Below, one piece after another: positions 54,101-64,000 of a DNA stretch of 64,000 nucleotides. Source of the stretch: Amoebophrya sp. A120. Lineage: Eukaryota > Sar > Dinophyceae > Syndiniales > Amoebophryaceae. The DNA lies in contig CAJINV010000010.1 in assembly GCA_905178155.1 (NCBI GenBank), positions 1,440,094 through 1,504,093 of the forward strand, read 5' to 3'. The stretch's first letter is position 1, and each line of letters opens with the position of its first letter. The translations under genes and the position numbers were made by a program. The notes beneath the pieces are model-generated. The model was not told the origin of the DNA, made no database searches, and saw only the letters and a list, made by a program, of their open reading frames with translations.

Positions 54101-57100
54101 GCGCTGTTTCGGTAAGGAAGACGCCTTTTGTCATGCTACTTTAGCAGCTCAGTTTCTACCCCTTAACAGGCTTACAATATACCTCACTTGCCTACTCTGC
54201 AAGACAGGCACTTTGTGGGCTGCATTTTATGCATGACAAATTATTTCAAAAACTTTGTCGATTTCAATCCTGACACATCCATAACTCCAACCCGGGAAAT
54301 ACTTCCTCTTCCGATTCCAACCCGATCATCCCTTTGTTAAAAATCGACAACATCAACGTCGTCACGAAGGAAATCAAACCGGGCTTCCTCACCAACAAGC
54401 AGGGAAAACCGGCGAAACAACTTGTCATCGACGTCTCGTTAGAAGCGAACCGGGGCGAAGTCTACGCGATCCTTGGTCCGTCCGGCGCCGGGAAAACGAC
54501 TTTCTTAGACGCGATTACCTGCAACGCGGCGAAGAATTTGAACACGTTTGGGACTGTGGCGATAAATGGCGAGAAGGTGGAGAATTTACAGGATTTAATC
54601 GCGCACCGCTGCGTCTACATTCCGCAGCACAACGAGTACTTCGCGACCTTGACGCCGAAAGAAGTGTTGGAGTACTCAGCAGATTTCGCGAATGTGGATA
54701 GAAGCAAAGTCGACAAGGTGATTCGGAAACTTGGCCTCCAATCCTGTCAAAATACCAAAATCGGCGGGAAGTTCGGCACGGTCGGGCTCTCCGAAGGGCA
54801 GAAGAAAAGACTTTCGGTCGCGCAAGCTCTGATCAAGGAGCCGCTGATTCTGTTCTTAGATGAGCCGTATCCAGTGCAACTATGTCTGAGTCTGGAAGGA
54901 TGCAACCTGTGATGCTATCTTTTGATCCTAGATAAAATCTGTGTTGCATGAAAACAGCAAAAGGAACCTGTCCAGTGTTTGCTACGCGGAAAGGGCATTT
55001 GTCATGCGGTATGAGCATCAGAGGGACTTCGCAAAGTCTGTGATCGTGATGATACCGCCTGCATCACAGGTATCAGGCGTCATGGAAAATATGCATGACA
55101 AACTTGGCACTTGTTCTCCAAACCCAGACACATTCGCAATGCATAAGCCAACCACAGGCTTGGACGCTGCCTCCGCCTACTACACCATGCGGTACATCCG
55201 GAAAATCGCCCACGAGGACAACATGTTGATCATTTGCACGATCCACCAACCTATCGAATCCAAATATGTCTGTGTCGGGAAACAAACTTGTGATGCTGGT
55301 TGGCGAATCCTGAGGACGCCCCAAGTGATGGCTCAGCATGACAAGTCTCTGACTTGCTAGGTGTTGCGTATTCTGCATGACAAACCCCGTTTCGGCATGA
55401 CAGAAAAGTGAAGCTTTCGGGTAACGAGCATGACAGACTTTGGAGTCATGCTAGCAGAGCATGACAGACTTTCCATTCTTCCAGACCCAGACATTTTTGC
55501 AATCCATACAACCCAGCTTCGACGTGTGGCAAATGTTTGACAAAGTGCAATTACTGGCGAATGGGTTTACCGCTTATGCTGGGAGAAAGTCGTTTGTGGA
55601 AACGTACTTCAGCAAGTGCTGTGGGTCGAAAGACAATGTCGGTGCGCATGCGTTACCTTTTGGCCGCAACCCCGCAGAAGTGTTGTTGGACAAAATCAAC
55701 GCGGATTTTTCGCCGAAGGAAGTCGTGGACGATATCATTGAATCATGGAAGATTTGGAATACGAAAAAGATGAACACGACGATGCTGCAAAATAACAACT
55801 TAGTTGGAACAACAACCGATGACGTCGTCAAGCCGAGCTCGTTGGAACTGCAGCAAAAACAACACTCCGGTAGCGGCGCCGGGGATTCTAGTACGGGGAA
55901 CAGCGGAACGGGAACAAGTGGGAAGGACGGGATGAACAATCAAGACGAACAAAACTCCTCATCTTCCGGGGCAAACAACGCGAACGCTTTTCCGGAGAAC
56001 CAAGGCCATGTTTTTAACGTGCCTGCAATCGAGGGGTCGCACAACGCGGCTCCTGCTGGTTTCGTCCTCGGAGGAGGCTCATCAGGTACTTCTATCGCAA
56101 AGGTTTACCCCATGGAGATGGAAGTAGCCTTCAACGTGGAGGGTAATCACAACCTAGAAACGGACTCCGACAAAGCAGGAACGACAACTACTTCGACTTC
56201 CATCCAGAAGATGACCACGATCCAAACCTCTTCCTCCTTCGTCGCCGTCACGAAACGGGCCTTCCACGTCGCTTTTACCGATTACTCCGTCTATTTAGGT
56301 CGGATCCCGCTCTACTGGGTTTCGTGCATGTTCTTCTGCTTAGTTTACGTAGAAGTGCGGGAGATGAAGCAGCCGAATGTCCTCTTCCGCATGTGGCTCA
56401 TCATGTGGTGCATCTGCAGTCAGTGTGTCTTCGGCTGCGTTTCCGTGATTTTCTACGGGAATGAGTACCAATTAGTCCGAGATGAGATTCGGAACGGGTT
56501 TTATAAGGCGCGGGACTACCATTTGGCGTTGGTGTTGGTGTCCATCCCGATGGTATGAAAGTGCGCGACTCCACCCCCTCCCCCTCATTTGTCATGCAAA
56601 ATACCCAAGCCACCCTTTGCCTCTTGGCATTGTTTGCATGACAAGTTCTGGTAGCCCAAATAGCAATGTAATCCATTGTAAGTTTGTCATGCAAAGCCGG
56701 CATTTTTGCTGATGAGAGTATGGCTGTTCATGCAATACAAATGAGGGCGGGGGGAGTTGTGCACTGTCATACATCGTGTTTCTACTCGCCTTTGCGACCA
56801 TAAGTGGGAACGCTTATGGTGTGGGGAACTTCGACTGGGAGGATGGGGACTACGGGATGTTCTTGATCAACTGCTTTGTCAACCACTTGGTGTTCGAAGC
56901 GTTCGCCCAGGCGAGCTCGGTGCAATTCGATAACATCATCATCGGTATTGATTGCTGGTTGACTAGCTCATGTTCATAGTCGCATAACGTGCATCACAAA
57001 CGAGTCTCGCCTTTGATATTTCGCAATACAAATTTGATCACACCAGGTATGCTCAACTACGTCGGCTACTGGTTCAACGCGTTTCTCTATCCTGAGAAAA

Positions 57101-60100
57101 AAGTGTTACAGTTACACATTTTGTTGCAGGCCAAGCAAGACAGACAAGCTCTGTCATGCCGGATATGCTAGGAGCCTCCAATCGTGGCTCTTTTTTCGTA
57201 GGATTTCTGCATTGCAAGTTTTCTCTCTCATGCAGAGAAATTTGCGTTGTGAATTGATAACAAATGTGTAACTGTAGCACTTTTTTCGTGTGATATTCTC
57301 TTCATGGGAATGATGCTTGACCTGGATAACACCCTGATCGTGTTCCAGTGGATGTCCTGGGCCATGCCCTTCAAATACAGCTACAATACCGCCGTATGGA
57401 TCTGTCAGGATTGAAATCGTCAAAGTTGAAACGATTTGCCATGCATAAAATGCGAGGCATGAAGTGCCTGTCTTGCCGGGATGGCAAGTGAGTCAGATTG
57501 TGCGCCTATTTAGGGTTTGGGATATAGCTGCTAAAGGAGCATGACAAAAGCAGTCGTCCGTGCCCAAACAGCATGACAGATTGGATTTCGGTGCTCCGAA
57601 AATTTGTCATGCGCCGCTTAGAAATCGGTCTTCCATCAACTGGCATCCATTTTATGCATGACAAATCATTTCAACTTTGTCGATTTCAAACCTGACGCTT
57701 CCATACGCCGTCTACTTGGAGTACGAAGGCCGAACCCTTCCCGGCGCGGACCGCTGCCCAATGATCACTAGTTCTCTCATATCCTGTGCAAAAGTATCGT
57801 ACTCGTAGTGCAATCATGCATTACAAGTCTTTTTCTTAACGTAAATCCGCATTACAAATTTTATTTCTCATGCTGAGGAAATTTGTAATGCATTTATACG
57901 AGGACGATACTTTTGCAGTTCATATCTCACCCCACCGAGCAACACGGTAAACGGTTACCTACTCGCCCAACAGTCCGCCGGGTCGAACCAGGGCGGGTGC
58001 ATTTGGAAGCCGGATGACGTCGTGTCTGTGAACTATCAAATCTAAAAATATCTGGGTCTGGAAGAATACAAACTTGTGATGCGCATTTCAGAACACAGAA
58101 AAATCTCTCATGCATAGGTAGCAAAAGCTGCCCACTTTCTGTCACCAAAATGGGGGATTTGTCATGCGGATTCGACATGGCGGAAGCGGAAGCTTCTCGA
58201 AACCTGTGATGCTGGAGCTTCCATGCCAGACCTTCTGCGTCATGCAAAAACAGCATGACTCTTCCAGACCCAGACACTTTTGCATTTGATACGAACGGCG
58301 TGCCGACAACAACCACGGACTTAGGGTATACCTGTGGTTTACCCGGGAGCTACAAGCACATTTGCTACGGGTTTACCGGGAATGAATATCAAATGCAAAA
58401 ATGTCTGGGTCTAGAACAACAATGCAACTTGTCATGCTAAATCTGAATCATGTAAAATAAAAATCTGTGTTGCATGATTGCCAAAAGCTGTCCACTTTTG
58501 ACCTAATCGAGAGGCAGTTTCCCATGCAGGATTACTATCTATTATATTCATGCGAAAATATTGTTGTAGAGAGGGTAAACGAGAGGTGGCAGGGAGGTCA
58601 AAAAGAGGTCAAAAGAGGTAAAAAAGAGGTCGACAGAGGTGGAGAGGTGGCGCGGGAGGTAGTTCGAGAGGCTGGCCGAGAGGGGGCGCGAGTATAGCCC
58701 GCCGAACCGGTCGCCCTTTAGGGCCGCTAAGGGGCACGGAGGTGGCCGAGAGGTAAAACAGAGGGCAAGCGGGAGGTGGACAGAGGTGCCGAGAGGTTGC
58801 GCGAATAAGGGCGAACCTCCCGCGCACCCTCCTGGCCACCTCTCGGCCACCTCTGTCGACCTCTACCCGCGAATATAGCCGGACTATTAGCGGGGACCCC
58901 CAAAAGAGGCCAAAAAGAGGGTCTGCGAGAGGTCTGCGAGAGGGTAAAAACAGAAAGAAGTGGGCGCGAATCCGCATGGCACTACCCACATTTCGCATTG
59001 CAGGCCATTCGCGAGCTTGTTTTCTTCGGAGTCTTTCCGTGCCACCCTCTCGCGCCGCGCACCCTCTCGCGCGACCCTCTCGCGCAACCCTCTCGCGCCA
59101 ATCTACTTACAGGCGCAGGCGTCACAATTTGTGGCGTCTCGCGCCACCCTCTCGCGCTACCCTCTCGCGCCAGGCGGCTTTTGTTCGCCCCCGGTGCTCT
59201 TTGCAGCTGCTCCCTGCGCAGAGCGCCTACGGGCGCGGGAAGCGCGCAAGCGGTCCTGCGGGTTGGCGCGGCGCAAACAGGCGGCAGGACTCCAGTGTGT
59301 TTCATTGTGCATCCGCCCGTGGCGTTGTGGTCCGATTGGCAAACAGTCTTTCTCCGGCCCAACAGCCTTGCGCTCCGGCGTTAGCCGGAGCATGGCTGGT
59401 AGGTATGATAGAACTCTCACAGAATCTGCCATGCTACGTCCTACATACCAGACGTCCTGGAACATGGAAAACCTGCATGACAACTCTGGCACTCTTCCAG
59501 ACCCAGACACTTTTGCTTTTGATAGCGAAGCGATGGACACGATTCACCGGATGGGATATTCCGCTACGAAGGACGAGGATTTCATGTTGCGGAACTTTAT
59601 CCTAAGTAAAAGCGTCCCCACCCCATAGTCAAGATGGGAAATCTGCTAGACAAATCTACCTGCTTAGGGTGTTGCGCATGACAAGTTCGGCGTCAGGAGG
59701 TAGTTCTGTTTACCTCGTTTAGAAGCATCACAAATCTAGCGCACTATGCTGATTGGAGCATTATAAATTCCCAAACGCGACTAGAGAATACCTATCATGG
59801 GGCTCCGCATGAGAAACATTTTGGGCATGTGTTTCCGCATGACAACTCTGGGGTGGGGACGTTTTTACACGGGATAAACTTTATCGGGTTGTTGGTTTTA
59901 TTGGTTTTGAACAAATTGACGCATGTCATGTTTTATGCATTGCAAAAGTATAGTACTCCCTCGTACCAATTGCAACTATGCATAACAAATCTTGTCCTTA
60001 AGGTAAAACAGCATGACAGAGTCCAGTTCTCAACATGCTGAGAAAAGTTGTAATGCGTTTCTACTAGTGCGATACTTTTGCAATGCATATGTTTTTCAAC

Positions 60101-60503
60101 CAGAAAGTCCACTATTCCAGCAAATTAGCAGCTGCTGGAGGGGATTTGGAGAAGGAAACTGGTTTGAAGGAGGCATATGAAATGCAAAAGTGTCTGGGTC
60201 TGGAAGAATGCGACTTGTGATGCTGCGTTTGGATTCCAAAAAAAATTGTATTGCATGAGTAGCAAAGGGAATGTAATTTTTTTTTACGCGGATAGGGAAT
60301 TTGTCATGCGAAATAGGCATCAAGAACCCCTCGCAAAGTCTGTGATGCTACGGCATGCATCATAGACATCATGGCTCATGCAAAACGTGCATGACAAGTC
60401 TCAGAATCTCCCAAACCCAGACATTTTTGCATTTGATAAAGCATCGGGAAAATCAAGTCCGGCTGTGGAAGTGTCTGCGGCCATCGGTGACAAGATGATG
60501 TAG
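51189..60503 (+). CDS. Full-size ABCG (PDR-type) transporter
   Basis: 1,579 residues once 15 introners and one GT-AG intron (56945-57046) are removed; the coding length is exactly divisible by three. Order NBD1-TMD1-NBD2-TMD2. NBD1: Walker A GPSGSGKT (36-43), signature LSGGQ near 145, Walker B LFIDDVTSGLD and TLQQP at the H-loop, so the catalytic Glu is Asp and the switch His is Gln. NBD2: Walker A GPSGAGKT near 794, signature LSEGQ, Walker B LFLDEPTTGLD and TIHQPS near 957, all intact. Each membrane domain has several long hydrophobic segments, and a Q/S/N-rich linker follows NBD2. Such pumps export lipids or drugs at the plasma membrane. One competent and one degenerate ATP site is usual in PDR-like pumps. 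It ends in TAG after KMM. Confidence 0.9.
52318..52474. mobile_element. Introner, family A (157 bp)
   Basis: Perfect CTTTC duplication. Excision joins MSFF to LVALW in the first membrane domain. Confidence 0.93.
52533..52683. mobile_element. Introner, family A (151 bp)
   Basis: Perfect TGAAC duplication. The right tip is GCAATCCACA. Excision joins FAMN to RMWPM. Confidence 0.92.
53440..53708. mobile_element. Introner, family F (269 bp)
   Basis: Flanks TTTCG and CTTCG. Excision joins LLGF to GLLWN. Confidence 0.9.
53974..54283. mobile_element. Introner, family D (310 bp)
   Basis: Perfect ACTCC duplication. Excision joins EDNS to NPGNT. Confidence 0.92.
54868..55145. mobile_element. Introner, family B (278 bp)
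   Basis: Flanks AGCCG and AGCCA. Excision joins LDEP to TTGLD, rebuilding Walker B and the D-loop of NBD2. Confidence 0.95.
55252..55508. mobile_element. Introner, family B (257 bp)
   Basis: Perfect CAACC duplication. Excision joins TIHQ to PSFDV, rebuilding the H-loop of NBD2. Confidence 0.95.
56554..56771. mobile_element. Introner, family C (218 bp)
   Basis: Flanks GATGG and CATCG (three of five). Excision joins SIPM to VFLLA. Confidence 0.83.
57088..57295. mobile_element. Introner, family G (208 bp)
   Basis: It begins TATCCTGAGAAAAAAGTG and ends GCACTTTTTTCGTGTGATA. Perfect TTCTC duplication. Excision joins NAFL to FMGMM. Confidence 0.93.
57395..57705. mobile_element. Introner, family D (311 bp)
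   Basis: Perfect CGCCG duplication. Excision joins YNTA to VYLEY. Confidence 0.92.
57780..57924. mobile_element. Introner, family A (145 bp)
   Basis: Perfect TCTCA duplication. Excision joins TSSL to TPPSN. Its interior is nearly the same as the copy at 23719-23869. Confidence 0.93.
58034..58291. mobile_element. Introner, family B (258 bp)
   Basis: Flanks TGAAC and CGAAC. Excision joins VSVN to GVPTT. Confidence 0.9.
58387..59524. mobile_element. Introner, family B, enlarged by a GC-rich insert (1138 bp)
   Basis: The left arm TATCAAATGCAAAAATGTC and right arm GACACTTTTGCTTTTGATA are typical B, but they lie four times further apart than usual. Flanks ATGAA and GCGAA. Excision joins TGNE to AMDTI and keeps the whole-gene frame. 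Confidence 0.85.
58565..59400. repeat. GC-rich repetitive block nested in a family B introner
   Basis: GAGGT-type purine units on the + strand (58565-58800) are followed by their complement (CCACCTCT, 58830-58865). A second round has purine units, then repeated CCCTCTCGCGC units (59040-59170). Two ATATAGCC sites sit in the first half. Apparent long frames are compositional. Confidence 0.75.
59598..59876. mobile_element. Introner, family F (279 bp)
   Basis: Perfect AACTT duplication. Same length as the F copy at 16850. Excision joins LRNF to IGLLV. Confidence 0.92.
59934..60089. mobile_element. Introner, family A (156 bp)
   Basis: Perfect TGTTT duplication. Excision joins HVMF to FNQKV. Confidence 0.92.
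60176..60438. mobile_element. Introner, family B (263 bp)
   Basis: Flanks AGGCA and AAGCA. Excision joins LKEA to SGKSS, 22 codons before the stop. Confidence 0.9.
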
Positions 60504-61477
60504 CAATGTAAGTAAAAGTCAGAGCTTCCCGTAAAAATTTGCTAGTACCCAATGTTTATACGTTTACCAAAAATACCACGATGAACACGACAAGTGCTCG
60601 CTTTTTTACAACTACCCCTTATTATCAACCTGGCCATCAATCCTGATTTTTTATCATATCTTTCTCGTCTTTGTGCCCTCGTGTTTCGGTTTTCCCGAAC
60701 ACAGCAACAGCTTTGCTGGGCACTCTTGATCACCTGCTTTTCATGCACAGTGTGGTGCACGGTGCAATAGTTGCATTTCGATATTGCAACTTCTTGCAGC
60801 CTACATTTTTTATTTTTTTCATTCTTTTACCGTCTTTAGTGAGTTCTTGTTTATCTTGTTTGTACGACAGATATTGAATGGATACGACTGCGGTCGACCA
60901 GATCGCACGATTTTTTCTTGATGTTAGAACTCTGTGTAGCCTTGTACGATAGTTGTCGTACCTCAACATCATTTTCCGATGCTCATCTCGTTTGTTAAAA
61001 AGTTGAGGTGGGTGTCACATCCATAAAGCAAAACTTCAGGAGCTGCATATGGGACGAATGCGAAACTATTGATGCTAAGTAGCTTTTTCTGCAACTTCTG
61101 TATGATAGAGCTTGTCCGATTCGTGTACAATCATGCTATGGTAGTTAAAAACAGAATCTACCAGCAACACCACTGTGTACAATTTTCTATCATGCAACGC
61201 AGACGATGACGAACCAGCACAACATTTCACTCATTGACAGCATGCGCTGGTGCTGGAGCTGCAAAGACGGCAATTATCAGAAATTTTGAGTCTGTTCCGC
61301 CTTGTTCACAGATATTAGAATTGGAAGCGCGATAGATTTGAGGCAATGTTGACCACCTTTTCGTGCAGGAAGCTTAATAAGCACCACAGGTAGAATTAAA
61401 ATTCTGCCAGCATCGTCCTCCCGATAGAGGTTCTATTCCGGTCGGTTCTGAATCTGATTCTGAATCCGTGTCTTTAT
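60504..61477. other. Intergenic region
   Basis: No supported gene. Three short ATGCTA-like words between 61070 and 61140 do not form an introner with paired ends. Confidence 0.4.
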
Positions 61478-64000
61478 TTGTTTTTCGGAATGAAAAGAAA
61501 GTATAACCTACTTACAATCAGCAAAGCACTACCTAGCCGAGAATATCAAGACAAGACAGCTCACAATTTTTACCTGAACACCCAACGCCAGATCAAGATG
61601 ATCGCACAGCAGCAACCGCCTCAGCCCTTGCAAAAGAACGAGCAGGCTGGTGGCTCCTCCCCTTCCAAAACCCCGAAGAGCGCGGGTGATGCAACCCCCA
61701 CGGCCGCGGGTGGATCATCAGCTGCTCAGACCGGTGGAGGCGCAGCTGCTTCGAAAAAGGTCGATTTGACGAACTTTACCGATGACAAACTGCGGGAGCT
61801 GATCGTCAAGGCGTTGGAGAGGACGAAGCGCGCGGAGAAGCAAATCGAGCAGCTGAAGACGGAATTGGAGGAAAGCAAGAAAAATGCAGTTGCTGGCGGT
61901 GCAAGAACTGATGCAACAAGCAAGACCGCCGAAGAAAAGCAAGCCGAAAAAGCCGAAGCCCTGCGGAAGGAAGCCGAGCTTCTTGCGAGTTTGAAGAAGA
62001 AACAGGAGGAGGAACTGAAGAGCATTCTCGACGAATTTCTCAAAAAGCAAAGCACGGAGAAAGCCGAGTTCGAAGCGAGATTGAAAAAGCTGAAGCAATT
62101 GAAATCATCCGCGGAAGAGGATTTGAAGCTGCAAGAAAGGGCGAAAAAGCGACGCAAGCTGCAGAAGCAGGTGAATTTACTTGTGGAGAGGGAGAGGAGT
62201 GGCTTGGAAGAAGAGAAGGCGAAAGAGGAGGAGCAGCTGAAAGTTGAATTGGCAGAACTAGAGAAGGAATGGGAGGAGAAAGTTAGGGTTCTTGCAAGTA
62301 GTGAAGACGCAGCTGGAAACAAGGAAATCCAAAGCGGTGAACAACAAACTGCTGCTGCTGCTGTCTTGGAGGCCTTGCAAGACAAACTACTCTCCTTGCA
62401 GAGCGAGGTCGACAGTTTGAAAAAACAAAAGGAGGCGCTAGAAACCGAGTTAGTAGAGAAGCAGTCTGGCATCGCGACATTGGAAGAGGAAAAGAAGTGC
62501 AAAAGTGCAGCTGGCGAAACAGAACAATCGGGACCTCCAGCTGCCCCACCTCCACCACCACCTCCCCTCCACACAACATCTTCCACAGACAAGAAGGCAG
62601 AGGAAAAACTAAACCAGCTCAAAACCGCAATAAACAAGTTGGCATTAACCGCGGAGGAAATTTCAGGGGCGACGGCGGATTCGCTTCTCGCTTTGTCCAA
62701 CGAGTACGCCGATGTATTGGAGCAAGGTCTCTCTATTTCCGCAGCTGCGGCGGCCGCTGCAGAAACTACTACAGAATCCACTGCGTCCACCGGTACTAGA
62801 AGTCAACCGCTAGATTTCGAATCCGCATCCGTCCACTCCCTCGAGCAAAAACTTCAAAAAGTCAACGACCAACTCGCGGACCAGGAGGAAATAACAGCCA
62901 CGATTTCTGATTCCAACAAGGAGTTAAAAGATAGCCTTATCACGAGTACCAGCAACGAGCACAAGAAGCTCCTCGCCAAGCACGAACAGGAGCTCACCGA
63001 CACGGACACGCTGTTGAAGCAACTGGAGTTGGAAAACTTAAAACTCGCCGACCAGCTGAAGTCCATCGAGACGAATACGCATGAGAACAAATCGAAAATT
63101 TTCTCCGAATTGGAGGAAGAGATGAAAGAAATCAACAGGAAGAGATTACTTGTCGAAGAGGAGAAAAGACAGCTCACCGCTGAATTATCCGACCTCGACG
63201 AGAAAAAGCAAAATCTCAAGGACACCATGTCGAAGTTGAAGGAAGAAATGTCGGCGTCAAACCAGAATTTGGAGCAAAACCAAAAGGAAATGAACGAAAT
63301 GCAGGAGTCTCTGCAAACGGTGTCCATGCAAATTGAGCTGACGAAGCAGAATCTGAAATCTTTACAGGAGGAAGACAGGTTGGACTTGGAGATTTTGCAG
63401 AAGGAGTGCGGAGACGCCGAGGTGGTGGTCGAGGTGGATTTTGAATCTGGGTTGGAACCGGAGCTGGAGAGACTGATTGAAGAGGCGAAGCAGGGAGAAG
63501 AGAGCGGTAGGTCTGTACTGTACGATGGTTGAGAATGTGAATGTGATGCGTGATTTTGATCAAATTCAGTGTACTTTGTCCTTCAACACTCAGAATCCCC
63601 GCTTGTTTTGAATCCTTATTCTAGTACTAACGCCCCTTTCAGATATACACTTTCACTTTTTATTTTTCAATTTCGCAGGAGCCAGCGGCGCACCCAAATC
63701 CCCCACACGACCACCTTCCGGTATCAAATCTCCGAAGCAAAAAACGACGACAACCTGGTCCTACGTCTACCACAGCGGGCGAAGGAAGGGCTACTGGGTC
63801 ACCCAGGAGACGTTGGAAAGGAGCAAGATGGCCGCTGGAGACAGCGATGATAAATGTAAATCAGCGAAACCGAAGATGTTGACCAAGCGGCTCCACGAAG
63901 ACTTTGAGTCTGGGTTTAAGAAGCTGCAGGAGGAGGAGAAAACGGCAAAAGAGGTCACGACAAAGACGAATTCCGAGGTGGACACACTACAGGCAGTATC
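61478..64000 (+). CDS. Long coiled-coil protein, 5' part of gene
   Basis: The frame is open from 61478. The ATG at 61598 (MIAQQQPPQP) is an equally good start and gives a more typical low-complexity N-terminus. After a P/S/A-rich head, charged heptad-like sequence (E/K/Q/L-rich) runs for about 550 residues, broken by a poly-proline hinge (PPAAPPPPPPP) and an alanine-rich hinge. One GT-AG intron (63507-63678) joins EESG to ASGAPKS. After it, WSYVYHSGRRKGYWV and another coiled-coil stretch run off the window. It may be a structural or tethering protein; I do not recognise the family. No introner lies in the 2.5 kb visible. Confidence 0.7.

Noticed and set aside
8218-59628. Many short frames made of introner sequence, such as peptides rich in HDKFLS or CAKVSYS
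   Set aside because: They recur wherever the same introner family occurs and stop inside the element, so they are not genes.

Overview
The window looks like nuclear DNA of a protist alveolate and most resembles the syndinean dinoflagellate parasite Amoebophrya. Twelve protein genes are visible and all lie on the + strand. Two orthologies are clear at protein level (VPS20/CHMP6 and a PDIA6-like disulfide isomerase), alongside a full-size ABCG transporter. The genes are cut by many short inverted-repeat introns that are not GT-AG. Unidirectional gene clusters and non-canonical 'introner' introns are published traits of Amoebophrya. The species is inferred; I recognised no marker gene that proves it.

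Layout. 1-1466: 3' part of an unknown gene. 3395-5474 and 8665-11958: tandem copies of a secreted, methyltransferase-like gene with duplicated upstream regions. 13680-14669: intronless unknown gene. 16134-31055: one very large gene for a kinase-like protein with degenerate catalytic motifs. 32605-34026: intronless Fe(II)/2-oxoglutarate dioxygenase-like gene. 34868-35940: small multipass membrane protein. 37637-44773: large single-pass membrane protein with a cysteine-rich region. 45567-47136: VPS20/CHMP6. 47509-49950: PDI. 51189-60503: full-size ABCG transporter. 61478 to the end: coiled-coil protein that runs off the window. The stretches between genes are 0.4-3.2 kb and nearly free of introners.

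The main biology is the intron system. I delimited 83 introners by hand (about 19 kb, roughly 30% of the window), in 14 families named here A-K and M-O. Two families (A, 27 copies; B, 20 copies) dominate. Every family has long terminal inverted repeats, nearly all copies begin TAT and end ATA, and most sit between two copies of a 5-bp target-site duplication (about 44 perfect and 20 with one mismatch, by my count). Removing an element plus one copy of the duplication restores the reading frame. It rebuilds conserved motifs (LDEP/TTGLD and IHQ/PS in the ABC transporter, WDPV/FRP in the kinase-like protein, an ungapped CHMP6 helix). Every fully modelled gene then has a coding length divisible by three. 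About a dozen ordinary GT-AG introns also occur, and several carry the same internal words as the introners.

Many families share an internal module, ATTTGT(C/A/G)ATGC and its complement GCAT(G/T/C)ACAAAT. The tandem methyltransferase-like paralogs share no introner position although their deduced proteins differ in length by one residue, so most insertions there postdate the duplication or have since been lost. Other oddities are an in-frame TAG in the first paralog, an introner carrying a GC-rich insert of about 0.8 kb, a 0.85-kb inverted-repeat element inside a GT-AG intron, and a GC-rich insert flanked by exact 44-bp repeats. Coordinates were set by eye and may be off by one or two bases.
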